DNA of 29,933 bases, from positions 1 to 29,933 of the IMG/VR virus record IMGVR_UViG_3300048839_000318. One strand, written 5' to 3'. The stretch comes from a virus. A program made the position numbers and the translations under genes. Below are positions 20,507 to 28,151 of the stretch, piece after piece. How positions within the stretch are numbered: the first letter of the stretch is position 1; every line of letters starts with the position of its first letter. The notes beneath the pieces are model-generated. The model was not told the DNA's origin. It searched no databases and saw only the letters and a list, made by a program, of their open reading frames with translations.

Positions 20507-20947
20507 CTAATCTCTCAGAGGGATCCTGAGTTGCACCGCGACGAACGCCGGCGAGTCCCGCAGCGATAGTGGCTGCGCGATCAGCGCAGCCTCGAATCGC
20601 CGCCAGCGCAACACGACCTCCGGGAGCACCGCCGGCACGACCGAGTACCTATAGCCTGTCGCAGCCGCAGCGAGCAGCCCAACACTCCACGGCCCGGCCA
20701 TCTGCCATAGCCACTCTCGCGCCACGTACACCGACTGTCGATCGAGCGAGTTTCGGTACGTGCCCACGGCCCACCCCGACCACTCGCCGCGGTCTATCCG
20801 CACGCCGACCCCGACGTTGTCATCGCGATACTCGCCGCCACGGTGCCACGACCAGAACCCGCTCAGCAAAGTCTGCGAGTGCGCTGCGCTCCAGGCCAGC
20901 AGCAAAACCAGCGCGCACATCAACCGCGCAGAAGCTCGACTCGACAT
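20507..20947 (-). CDS. Secreted, probably outer-membrane beta-barrel protein
   Basis: The 146-residue product begins with a signal peptide (about 1-24, hydrophobic LMCALVLLLAWSAAHS, cleavage near Ser24-Gln25). The mature part alternates polar and hydrophobic residues in strands (GVGVRIDRGEWSGWAVGTY, RQSVYVAREWLW, FVAVQLRIPL at the C-terminus), consistent with a small eight-stranded barrel. GTYRNS-type sequence recalls barrel proteins that modify lipid A, but no catalytic set is proven. The gene overlaps the end of the tip gene by 28 bases. A role in host surface change or superinfection exclusion is an inference. Confidence 0.7.
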   Translation of the reverse strand: MSSRASARLMCALVLLLAWSAAHSQTLLSGFWSWHRGGEYRDDNVGVGVRIDRGEWSGWAVGTYRNSLDRQSVYVAREWLWQMAGPWSVGLLAAAATGYRYSVVPAVLPEVVLRWRRFEAALIAQPLSLRDSPAFVAVQLRIPLRD

Positions 20948-23451
20948 ACCGATTCAAGAATCACAACAGGGTCAAACGTCCAGCCGATCGGCACGTTCGG
21001 GTAGCTCAGCACTCTATAAACAGACCCGGCTTCTACGTCGCCAGCCATCTGTACCGTGACCGTTCCATATCGATCGTCCCCGGCGGACAGGCCGGTATCG
21101 TCGAAATACACCGTATTGTTCGCAGAGAACGCGGGCACGCCATTGATGCTCCCGCCGCTCCACGTCGTCCAAATGTCCAGCCCCGTCGCCGTTCCGGTGA
21201 ACGCGCCAAGATTACCTTGCGTTCCGCCGATCCACTTAACCAACGACGAGATTTGAACGATGTCGTGATCGTCGTTGATGACCGTCGTCACGCGCGTCGC
21301 CTTGATCGTGCATGTGACGGTCGCGACCATCCGGCCACTTACCGGCGCGACGAACCAGAACGCAAATACACGTTCGTTGAACGCAAGCGATGATAGGTCG
21401 ACGTTTGAGACCTGCCAGACAATGCTCCCGCCGACGCTACCGCTGGCGCCGGCGCTACCGTTGATCGGCGCATCCTGCGACACAACCACTTGCGAGACAG
21501 ACCACGTAGAGCGCACACCGATCCCGTTGATCGCGCGAACCAGCACGATCCACGTCTCCCCTCTCGACACGCCGTGCGCATCGAATGCCAACCGATTCGC
21601 AGGCACGGTCTCCTGCTGCCACGTCGTTGTATCGCTGCGTCGCCACCAGACCTCGACACGCTCGATCGACTCGTCCATTCGCTCCCAGTACACGCGGACG
21701 AACGGACGCTGTGAGCCATCGGACGACAGCGTGTAGAACGTCGCACCGGAGTCGAACGTGAGCACAGGCGCTGCGACCACCAGCGGGTTCGGCAGGTTCG
21801 TGTTCGGCGCGGGATCTGGCGTTACCAGCTCCGAGTAGCTCGACGAGTAGATCGCCTCGGCATCTTCCTGGAATACCGCCTGGATCGTGCCGGTCGCCGG
21901 CTGATACACGCGACGCAGGCACCGGAACGCCTTGGCGTTCCACCCGTAGCGAGCAATCGTCCACTCGACCATTGTTCCCGGCGTCACCGCGAACGCGCTC
22001 ATCTCGAGCGTGCAGGCGAACGTCAGCGCCTGTCGGGCCTTGTGCAGCATGAGCCGCGCGACCCGCTGCGCACGATGCACGTCGGAGATCATCGTCAGAT
22101 CGACATCGAGGATCTCCGTCTCGTCGTTGTCGAGTGCGACATAGCCCGGGCTCACGTACGTCGGGAACGAGTCCTCGACGAACTGGTTGGAATTCGCGTA
22201 GGTGTACCGGCCGCCGATGCCGTTGAACAGCGAACCGTCCTCGGCTACGCCCTGCACCGTGATCTCGCCCGGCGCAAGGTCGGATTCGTCGAGCGCAATG
22301 GTGGGTTCCTCCCACGCCCCGGCCCAGATGTACCAGACGCCAGCCGAGCGCACCGCCGAGCCGACCATCGACTGCAGGATGCGTTCCAGGCCGTCGACCG
22401 TGCTCGTGTCGCTGCTGATAACGTCGTCGAACGTGTAGCGGTCGTGCGTCACGACGCCAGAGATTGCGACGTCCTCGTCGCAGACGTTCGCCGCTGCGAT
22501 CAGGCTCGCAGAGTCGTATGTCTCGCCTGGGAAGCGCATGCTGATCCATTTCCACGCGATCAACGCCGGATTGCGCGTCCAGACCGTAGTGCTTGTTCTC
22601 GGGTCGTAGCACTTGATCCCGCGCACGACCGCAGTCACCTCCGGCACGCCGCTCGGGTACACGTCCGGGTGATAACCGAACGTCCCGGAAATGTAGGCCG
22701 TCCCAGTGAACTTGTCCGTCGCCGACCACACCGTCGGCAATTGTGCGACCAGGTACGGGTCGGCAGCCTGCCCGGACGCGCCGAGAAACGCTTTAGCTCT
22801 CGCTAGCGGCCTGCCGTCCGTGTACGTGTAGTTCACGACGAGGGTCTGGCCGACCCACGTCGTATTGAACGTCACCACCGTGACTGACGACACCGTCGCC
22901 ACCGAGAACGCCTGCTCGTCGCTGGCCGGCGTGCCGACGTGGAATACCTGCGGGTCCGTGTCGCCGGACGCTACCCCGCTGATCGACTGGATCGCATACG
23001 CCTCGTGCGCGAGCGTGATCGTTCCGCCGGCCGTCACAACAGCCTGTTTGTACGTCGGGATGCGGTTCGCCGAGTAGAACATCCCCTCGGTCGTCCAGCC
23101 GTCGGCGTCGAGCGTGCCGATCGGCGCATCGTTGAACCACACCGCTTCGACCGCGTCGATCTCGTCGCCGAGCGCGAGAGTCCAGTGCAGGTACTCGCTG
23201 TTTGCGCCGGACGACCCGAGGAACTGGATCTGTCCGCTGGTGCGCACACGGCCGAACAAATATGGCCGATCCGCAGTCGATTCGCGGACCATGACGAGCC
23301 GATCTTGGACCGACCGCTCGAGCGCCCGCTGCGCCTTCTTCCTCTGCTCGCGCGCCGTGTAGATGCCAACAATCATCGACGCGCCGGCCAGATACGCGGC
23401 GGTTGCGCCGGTCGTGAGCAGGCTGCCGACAGCCAGCGCGAAGCCCAGCAT
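20920..23451 (-). CDS. Tail tip / host-specificity protein (gpJ-like)
   Basis: This 843-residue protein is the likely tail tip and receptor-binding component. It starts at the ATG at 23451 in a TGATG overlap. The first 40 residues are hydrophobic (LGFALAVGSLLTTGATAAYL), a known feature of this group. The middle contains tip-type sequence (DRPYLFGRVRTSGQIQFLG, ALGDEIDAVEAVWFND, and a region near YDPRTSTTVWTRNPALIAWK). Residues about 640-740 look like a fibronectin III domain (FVRVYWERMDESIERVEVWW). The last 150 residues are the probable receptor-binding part. It is shorter than lambda gpJ (1132). Confidence 0.88.
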   Translation of the reverse strand: MLGFALAVGSLLTTGATAAYLAGASMIVGIYTAREQRKKAQRALERSVQDRLVMVRESTADRPYLFGRVRTSGQIQFLGSSGANSEYLHWTLALGDEIDAVEAVWFNDAPIGTLDADGWTTEGMFYSANRIPTYKQAVVTAGGTITLAHEAYAIQSISGVASGDTDPQVFHVGTPASDEQAFSVATVSSVTVVTFNTTWVGQTLVVNYTYTDGRPLARAKAFLGASGQAADPYLVAQLPTVWSATDKFTGTAYISGTFGYHPDVYPSGVPEVTAVVRGIKCYDPRTSTTVWTRNPALIAWKWISMRFPGETYDSASLIAAANVCDEDVAISGVVTHDRYTFDDVISSDTSTVDGLERILQSMVGSAVRSAGVWYIWAGAWEEPTIALDESDLAPGEITVQGVAEDGSLFNGIGGRYTYANSNQFVEDSFPTYVSPGYVALDNDETEILDVDLTMISDVHRAQRVARLMLHKARQALTFACTLEMSAFAVTPGTMVEWTIARYGWNAKAFRCLRRVYQPATGTIQAVFQEDAEAIYSSSYSELVTPDPAPNTNLPNPLVVAAPVLTFDSGATFYTLSSDGSQRPFVRVYWERMDESIERVEVWWRRSDTTTWQQETVPANRLAFDAHGVSRGETWIVLVRAINGIGVRSTWSVSQVVVSQDAPINGSAGASGSVGGSIVWQVSNVDLSSLAFNERVFAFWFVAPVSGRMVATVTCTIKATRVTTVINDDHDIVQISSLVKWIGGTQGNLGAFTGTATGLDIWTTWSGGSINGVPAFSANNTVYFDDTGLSAGDDRYGTVTVQMAGDVEAGSVYRVLSYPNVPIGWTFDPVVILESVCRVELLRG

Positions 23452-23717
23452 CAGACGATCCTCCACGCGCGCACGGCGTCGCTCATCGACAGCATCAGCC
23501 CGCTCGCCGGCACCGCATGCCGGCCGACACAGACAGCGAGCTGCCCACCCGCGAACTCGACCAGGTCGCCGCGCCGCGCCATGCGCCAGTCGATCTCGCC
23601 GCCGTGCCGGCCACCGCACTCTGTGAGCCACCCGGCGACCCACGCCGCGCCGCCGAGATCCTCGTCGCGAGCGCGAACGTATGCCGCCAGGCGCTCCGGC
23701 CAGTCCTCGCGCTTCAT
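23451..23717 (-). CDS. DUF6950-like tail protein, apparently missing its central part
   Basis: The 88-residue product starts at the ATG at 23717 in an ATGA overlap. It opens like DUF6950 proteins (KREDWPERLAAYVRAR) and ends like them (RRGDLVEFAGGQLAVCVG and MSDAVRAWRIV). The family normally has about 130 residues with an F-x-W-G-x-x-D-C motif soon after the N-terminus. That part, which carries the supposed catalytic Cys, is absent here, so an in-frame deletion is likely. Family members sit before the tip protein, as here, in the place of the NlpC/P60-type gpK. Confidence 0.65.
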   Translation of the reverse strand: MKREDWPERLAAYVRARDEDLGGAAWVAGWLTECGGRHGGEIDWRMARRGDLVEFAGGQLAVCVGRHAVPASGLMLSMSDAVRAWRIV

Positions 23718-24280
23718 AGGTAGCGCTTCATCAGTTCGCGGTTCGGCCACACGATCTGCTTTCCTTGGTTGTCTTTCACCCGCGAGAACGCCGTGTCGGT
23801 CGGGTCGATCTTTCGCTGATCGGCGTCCGAGAGCCGCCGCGGCTGCGACCGGCCCATGCGCTTGACCGCTGAGACGCAGTTGATGATGACCCGCGCCGAC
23901 CCGGTCGCCGAGTAGCCCGGGGCCGAGGCGCCAGCGGTCACGGTGACGACGATGCCGTCGCTATCGACACCCTCGCAGCTCGCGGTGATCGTCGTCGTGC
24001 CGGCGGCCAGAGCAGGCAACGGCACCGATACCCTGCCGTCGCTGCCGGTCGTCCCAGACGCCGGGTCGTCAATCGTCGCGTCGGTCGTCGACGCCCAGGT
24101 GACAGTCCGCCCGGCCAGCGCGTCACCGAACCCGTCTTCGACCAGCACCGTCGCCGTCGCCGTGTTGCCGACCTCGATCGATAGCGGCGTGATCGACAGC
24201 GTGACCGTGTCGACAGCACCAGCGAACGGACTGACCGGCTCGTCGCCGCTGCCGTCGAACGGAAGGAGCGTGTCGCTCAT
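23714..24280 (-). CDS. Ig-like (Big_1-type) domain fused to the C-terminal part of a tail hub-adaptor
   Basis: The 188-residue product has two parts. Residues about 23-120 are a Big_1-type Ig domain (TLSITPLSIEVGNTATATVL, then GRTVTWASTTDATI). Residues about 128-188 (GSARVIINCVSAVKRMGRSQ, RRLSDADQRKIDPTDTAFSR, QIVWPNREL) resemble the C-terminal end of DUF2163-like minor tail proteins, whose N-terminal half seems to lie at 27139-27534. The Ig domain thus appears joined to a tail-protein fragment after an insertion. It starts in an ATGA overlap at 24280. Whether the two halves associate is unknown. Confidence 0.7.
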   Translation of the reverse strand: MSDTLLPFDGSGDEPVSPFAGAVDTVTLSITPLSIEVGNTATATVLVEDGFGDALAGRTVTWASTTDATIDDPASGTTGSDGRVSVPLPALAAGTTTITASCEGVDSDGIVVTVTAGASAPGYSATGSARVIINCVSAVKRMGRSQPRRLSDADQRKIDPTDTAFSRVKDNQGKQIVWPNRELMKRYL

Positions 24281-25773
24281 GCCGCCGTCACCACCTGGGT
24301 GCCGTGAACCTTGCCGGCCGTCGTCATTGCAGAGCCGACGTTCTCGACGTGCACGAGCACCTTCTCGCCGCTGTACGCGGCGCTGATGCTGACCGTGAGC
24401 ACGCCTGATGCGTTCGTCGTCGCGGTGCCGCTGGCGAGGATCGTGTTGTCTGCGGACTTGACGATGTAGTCGAGCGGCTGGCTGGCGTATGCCGCACCGC
24501 TGAACACCCACGTCGAGCTCACCGTCGTCGTCCCGGACTGGGCCCCGGCAACAGTCACGGTCGCGGTCGCGTAGATGTTCGCGTCGGTCGACAACGCGGC
24601 CTTGACGACGGCGACCGTGTCGCTGGCCGGTGCCGTATACAGGCCATTTGAGGAGACGGTCCCAGAGCCGGACGTCACCGACCAGGTCCAGGTCGCCGTA
24701 TCGTCCCCGGATAGTGCTGCAACGAACTGCTGCGTCTGGCCCTGCGTGAGCGAGGCCGTCTGCGGACTGATCGTCGCCGCACTGCCGGCGTCAGTCACCG
24801 TGGCCGTGACGGTATTGGACACCACACCATCGAACGTCGCTGTCACCGCCGACTGTCCCGGAGCGACCCCGGTGATCCTGAGCGTCGATTGACCTGAGCT
24901 GTCGCTCGCAGCGAGCAGCGCGACCGTCGCGACTCCGGTATCGGCGGACGCAGCCGATCCGGTCAACCCGGCCAGCGCAGTGCTCGCCTGGTCCCGCACC
25001 GTCGCGGTCACGTCCGTGTAGTTGCCGGCCGGGACCGACGCGGTCGTCGATGCGATCGACACGCTATGCACCACCGGACAATCGGCCTCGCCACTGAGCG
25101 AGATCGTGCTGCTGCCGCCGGTTGGCGCAATCGCCACCAGTACGCCGACCGTCCGCGCAGCCCCGGCACTTGTCCTCGCAACAGTCCCGGTGACTGCGCC
25201 GCTCGACCCTGCACTGGCTTGCGTGATATCGGCGACGGTCAGCGCACGCGGATCGTAGGACGCACCAGAGTCGATCCGCTCCGTGTACGAAGCAGGAGCG
25301 GTAAACGACGGGGCATTGCCCGTCGTCGTGAACCGACCCGCCCCGAAGAACACGAGTTTGCTATCGTTGTCCGGGACCGTGATTGCACTGGCGTCTATGT
25401 CGTATGGCGTCGTGCTCCCGGCGTCTGCGGCGCTCGCCGTGCCGTACACCGACACATCCGAGCCGGACTGGTACGCGACAATTGCCGCACGACCGTTGAA
25501 GTCGTAGTCGAATACAAAGTCATAGGTCGCCGGTTCACTACCACCAGCGACCTTCTTGCACAGCCACGCACCTGTCGACGGCGCGCTGGTCGTCGTGGCG
25601 CTCGCGATCTGCGTCCAACCGGACGGCATGGTATTGAGAATCCGCGAACCGTCGTTGTTGACGAACCACGCGAGTAGAACATCGCCCGATGCGACGCTGG
25701 CCGGCTTGTCCAGCGTGACCGTCGCAAGCGTGTAGAACTCGTCGACAGTGTGTGAACGATAGGCCGCTGTCAT
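24277..25773 (-). CDS. Multi-domain Ig-like tail surface protein
   Basis: The 498-residue product begins at the ATG at 25773, one base after the stop of the glycosidase-like gene. Residues about 1-218 form a beta-sandwich pair (TLATVTLDKPASVASGDVLL, MPSGWTQIASAT, ARTVGVLVAIAP at its end) similar in plan to the protein at 1-826. Two Ig-like (Big) domains follow at about 230-330 and 330-415 (ISPQTASLTQGQTQQFVAAL), and a C-terminal beta domain at about 415-498. Such domains on virions are thought to bind weakly to cell-surface carbohydrates. No enzyme motif is present. Confidence 0.75.
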   Translation of the reverse strand: MTAAYRSHTVDEFYTLATVTLDKPASVASGDVLLAWFVNNDGSRILNTMPSGWTQIASATTTSAPSTGAWLCKKVAGGSEPATYDFVFDYDFNGRAAIVAYQSGSDVSVYGTASAADAGSTTPYDIDASAITVPDNDSKLVFFGAGRFTTTGNAPSFTAPASYTERIDSGASYDPRALTVADITQASAGSSGAVTGTVARTSAGAARTVGVLVAIAPTGGSSTISLSGEADCPVVHSVSIASTTASVPAGNYTDVTATVRDQASTALAGLTGSAASADTGVATVALLAASDSSGQSTLRITGVAPGQSAVTATFDGVVSNTVTATVTDAGSAATISPQTASLTQGQTQQFVAALSGDDTATWTWSVTSGSGTVSSNGLYTAPASDTVAVVKAALSTDANIYATATVTVAGAQSGTTTVSSTWVFSGAAYASQPLDYIVKSADNTILASGTATTNASGVLTVSISAAYSGEKVLVHVENVGSAMTTAGKVHGTQVVTAA

Positions 25774-25774
25774 G

Positions 25775-27142
25775 TCATGCCGCCGCGTTAGTTGGACGAT
25801 CCGAGTTCAGCACGCCACTGGTGCGCGTGACCTCGGCAATCACATCGTTGATCGTGAACGTCGCGTTCGATGCAGTGACCGGCTGCCAACCCATGAACTG
25901 AACGCCAATGTTCTGCGCGTTCTCGATCAACTGGCGCGGCGTTTCAGGCTGGAAGTAGGCAATCCACTCGATCAGTCCGTAGAAGTACGCCTCACCCGCA
26001 TAGCGGTCGAAAATGTACTTGCCGTAATCGTTCGCGTTGTACTTTGCGTATGTCGAGAGCGCGAGATCGTTCGGACACAACCCTGTCCGGTGAACCCGCA
26101 CCATCGTGTCGGTCATCCGGTAGTGCTCGGTCGTGTCGGAACTCGGCTCGTTCGACCAACCCATGTTGTTATGGAACAGCGCATTCCCGATGCCCGCAGC
26201 GCCCCGCCGCGACTGCTCGAGGAGAAACGCATTCATCGCCTGCCAGGTGTAGCCGGACTGCAACCAACCCCCGGATAGCTGGCATTCCTCGGTCGCCACG
26301 CCTTGCAGCGCCGGGTGATCGTTGATCTCCGCGAGGCAGGCATCCAGCATGTCCAGCCACGCCGACCCGCAACCCGACACCCACAGCTTTGGCCCTGCGA
26401 AATTCTGCCCGCCGCCGGTGTAGCTGTACGTCCAGCCTGCATTGACGATGTACGCGGGACAGAACGAACCGCGTGCGCTGCCGTGGAAGCTGCGGTTGTT
26501 CAGCCACACCCACATCTTTTTCCCGTCGGCCTCGGCTTTGTCGAGGTCGGCGGTAATGATCGAGAAGTCGTACACGCCCTGCGTAGACTCAAGCCGGTGC
26601 CACCAATAATGACCGTAGTAACCAGCCCAGTTTGAATCGTTCTTTACCCGGTTGCGATCCGTGTCCGACGTGATCCCCATGCGCGTCACCTCGTCGGTCA
26701 CGCGCAGGTAGTGGCCCGGATTCCACACCTTCCCGCTCGGTGCGGTGATGTCGCTCGGGTACTTGAGCTTGAACGATCCGGCAGCGAGATCCACACTCGT
26801 CGCAAACGCGCTCGGGATCGAGAACACACCGGACAGCACACCAGCGGTCGTGCGGAAAATCTCCACGTCTGCGCTTGTGGTGACGACCACGGTCGCCGGC
26901 GTTCCAGTGCCTGTCTGACTCCCGGTGAACGCCCCCGGAGTGATCGGGTAGTAATCCTGCGTCAGCGCCCCTTTCATCCAGGCTGCCGACGTGACCGTGC
27001 GAATGAGCGTGCCGCCTGAATCGTAGAACTTGAGCTTCGTTCCGGTCGTCAGCAGCGTAGCCAGTGCCGCCGCGCGATCCGATGCGCCACTCTCCGCGAG
27101 CACCGCCGTCCAATAGGCTGCGGCTGGCGTAAACGTCGTCAT
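25775..27142 (-). CDS. Tail-associated glycoside-hydrolase-like (TIM-barrel) protein
   Basis: The 455-residue product starts at the ATG at 27142 in an ATGA overlap. Residues about 1-135 are a small beta domain of phage tail type (FTPAAAYWTAVLAESGASDR, LKFYDSGGTLIRTV). Residues about 140-440 look like a beta/alpha barrel of the GH5/GH42-type superfamily: WWHRLESTQGVYDFSIITAD (180-199), KKMWVWLNNRSF (208-219), ATEECQLSGG (283-292, candidate acid/base Glu), IEWIAYFQPE (391-400, candidate nucleophile Glu392) and QFMGWQP (415-421). It may degrade host polysaccharide or be a catalytically dead sugar-binding version. Specific family is unresolved. Confidence 0.65.
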   Translation of the reverse strand: MTTFTPAAAYWTAVLAESGASDRAAALATLLTTGTKLKFYDSGGTLIRTVTSAAWMKGALTQDYYPITPGAFTGSQTGTGTPATVVVTTSADVEIFRTTAGVLSGVFSIPSAFATSVDLAAGSFKLKYPSDITAPSGKVWNPGHYLRVTDEVTRMGITSDTDRNRVKNDSNWAGYYGHYWWHRLESTQGVYDFSIITADLDKAEADGKKMWVWLNNRSFHGSARGSFCPAYIVNAGWTYSYTGGGQNFAGPKLWVSGCGSAWLDMLDACLAEINDHPALQGVATEECQLSGGWLQSGYTWQAMNAFLLEQSRRGAAGIGNALFHNNMGWSNEPSSDTTEHYRMTDTMVRVHRTGLCPNDLALSTYAKYNANDYGKYIFDRYAGEAYFYGLIEWIAYFQPETPRQLIENAQNIGVQFMGWQPVTASNATFTINDVIAEVTRTSGVLNSDRPTNAAA

Positions 27143-27534
27143 GCACTCACCCCGTCGATAACCGGCATCGTGTCGATCTGCAAATCCGCCTCGAGAATCG
27201 GCGTGCCCTCGATCGCGCCGGCTGCGTTGAAGAACGCCACCCAGACCCGCACGCGCCTGCCCTTGCCCTGCCCGCCCAACGCCAGCGCCACGAGCGACGC
27301 AGACCCGGCCAGCTCTAGCTGCAGCGCCGTCGACTGGATCTCCAGCGACTCCTCGATGTCGCTGATGCCGAGCAGCGTGCCGTCGCCGAGCCATGTCTTG
27401 CTGTCGTAGGTCACATTCCGGCCGGCCGTAGTCAGGTACATCGGCGTGTCGAAGTCGATCTGAATCAGCTCGCACTTCGTGACGCCTGCGGCGTCCGCTA
27501 GCGTCTGCTGGCCTGCTGTCAGTGAGCGCGCCAT
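27139..27534 (-). CDS. Tail hub-adaptor protein, N-terminal part (DUF2163-like, truncated)
   Basis: The 131-residue product has the pattern of DUF2163-like minor tail proteins: MARSLTAGQQTL at the start, IDFDTPMYLTTAGRNVTYDS, TWLGDGTLLGISDIEESLEI, LQLELAGSASLVALAL, then VRVWVAFFNAAGAI and EADLQIDTMPVIDG. The usual C-terminal 50-60 residues, with an RRxxxxDQ motif, are missing here. A matching stretch is at the end of the protein at 23714-24280. The gene ends at ATGA with the glycosidase-like gene, exactly where the split falls. It starts at the ATG at 27534. Confidence 0.75.
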   Translation of the reverse strand: MARSLTAGQQTLADAAGVTKCELIQIDFDTPMYLTTAGRNVTYDSKTWLGDGTLLGISDIEESLEIQSTALQLELAGSASLVALALGGQGKGRRVRVWVAFFNAAGAIEGTPILEADLQIDTMPVIDGVSA

Positions 27535-28151
27535 TACCAGGCCGGGGATTCGATGAGGGTGACGGGAAAGCTCGGCGCATGGGCCGAACGGTACGTGGCA
27601 GGAACAAACGATTCTTCCAGCCGGAACAACGCGGTCGGTTTGTCGACGACGACGGCGGCGCCGTTCGCAACCGCACCCACGAGCGGCGGGACGAACGAAA
27701 CGGCAGTCATCACGCCAGCGGCAGACGTGACATCAGCCACTACCTGCACGAGTTGCGTGGCTCCTGTGAGCGCGAGCGAGATCATGTCGCCGGCCAACAG
27801 GGTCAAGCCGGTCGTCGCCGTGATGTTCACGGTCGACGCACCCTCGGACGCACTGGCAGCGGTCGTCGTGTTTGCCTGCAACGTCCCGCGAGGCAGGGGC
27901 CGCGTATGGTGCCACAGGCTCACGACCTCGTCGGCATCGGACACCCGGTTCCAGAACGCCTCGATCTGCGCGCGATCGGCAAGGCTGTTGTTCGGATAGA
28001 TCAGCGTCGCGACCCAGAGCGCACCGACATGCTCGATGGTCGTGCGGCGCCTGGTCAGTGGGTTCCTGCGCTGCGTGAGGTTGCGCTGCAGGCCGAGCGA
28101 GAACTCCTCGACCATGAACGCCTGCGTGCTCGGGTAGGCGATCGTGCTCAT
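27534..28151 (-). CDS. Minor tail protein
   Basis: The 205-residue product starts at the ATG at 28151 (ATGA overlap with the tape measure gene). It begins AYPSTQAFMVEEFSLGLQRN and has a basic segment (RRNPLTRRRTTIEHVGALWV). A helix (DRAQIEAFWNRVSDADE) and a beta-rich C-terminal half follow (VNITATTGLTLLAGDMISLA). Its position right after the tape measure gene, before the hub-adaptor, fits a distal-tail or minor tail protein of lambda-like phages. No finer family is given. Confidence 0.78.
   Translation of the reverse strand: MSTIAYPSTQAFMVEEFSLGLQRNLTQRRNPLTRRRTTIEHVGALWVATLIYPNNSLADRAQIEAFWNRVSDADEVVSLWHHTRPLPRGTLQANTTTAASASEGASTVNITATTGLTLLAGDMISLALTGATQLVQVVADVTSAAGVMTAVSFVPPLVGAVANGAAVVVDKPTALFRLEESFVPATYRSAHAPSFPVTLIESPAW

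Noticed and set aside
20920-27142. Diversity-generating retroelement acting on tip or Ig genes
   Set aside because: No reverse transcriptase, template repeat or A-rich variable repeat was found in the window.
23714-27534. Intron or intein interrupting the hub-adaptor gene
   Set aside because: The two pieces are in different frames, no homing endonuclease or splicing motifs are visible, and the inserted genes have their own starts.
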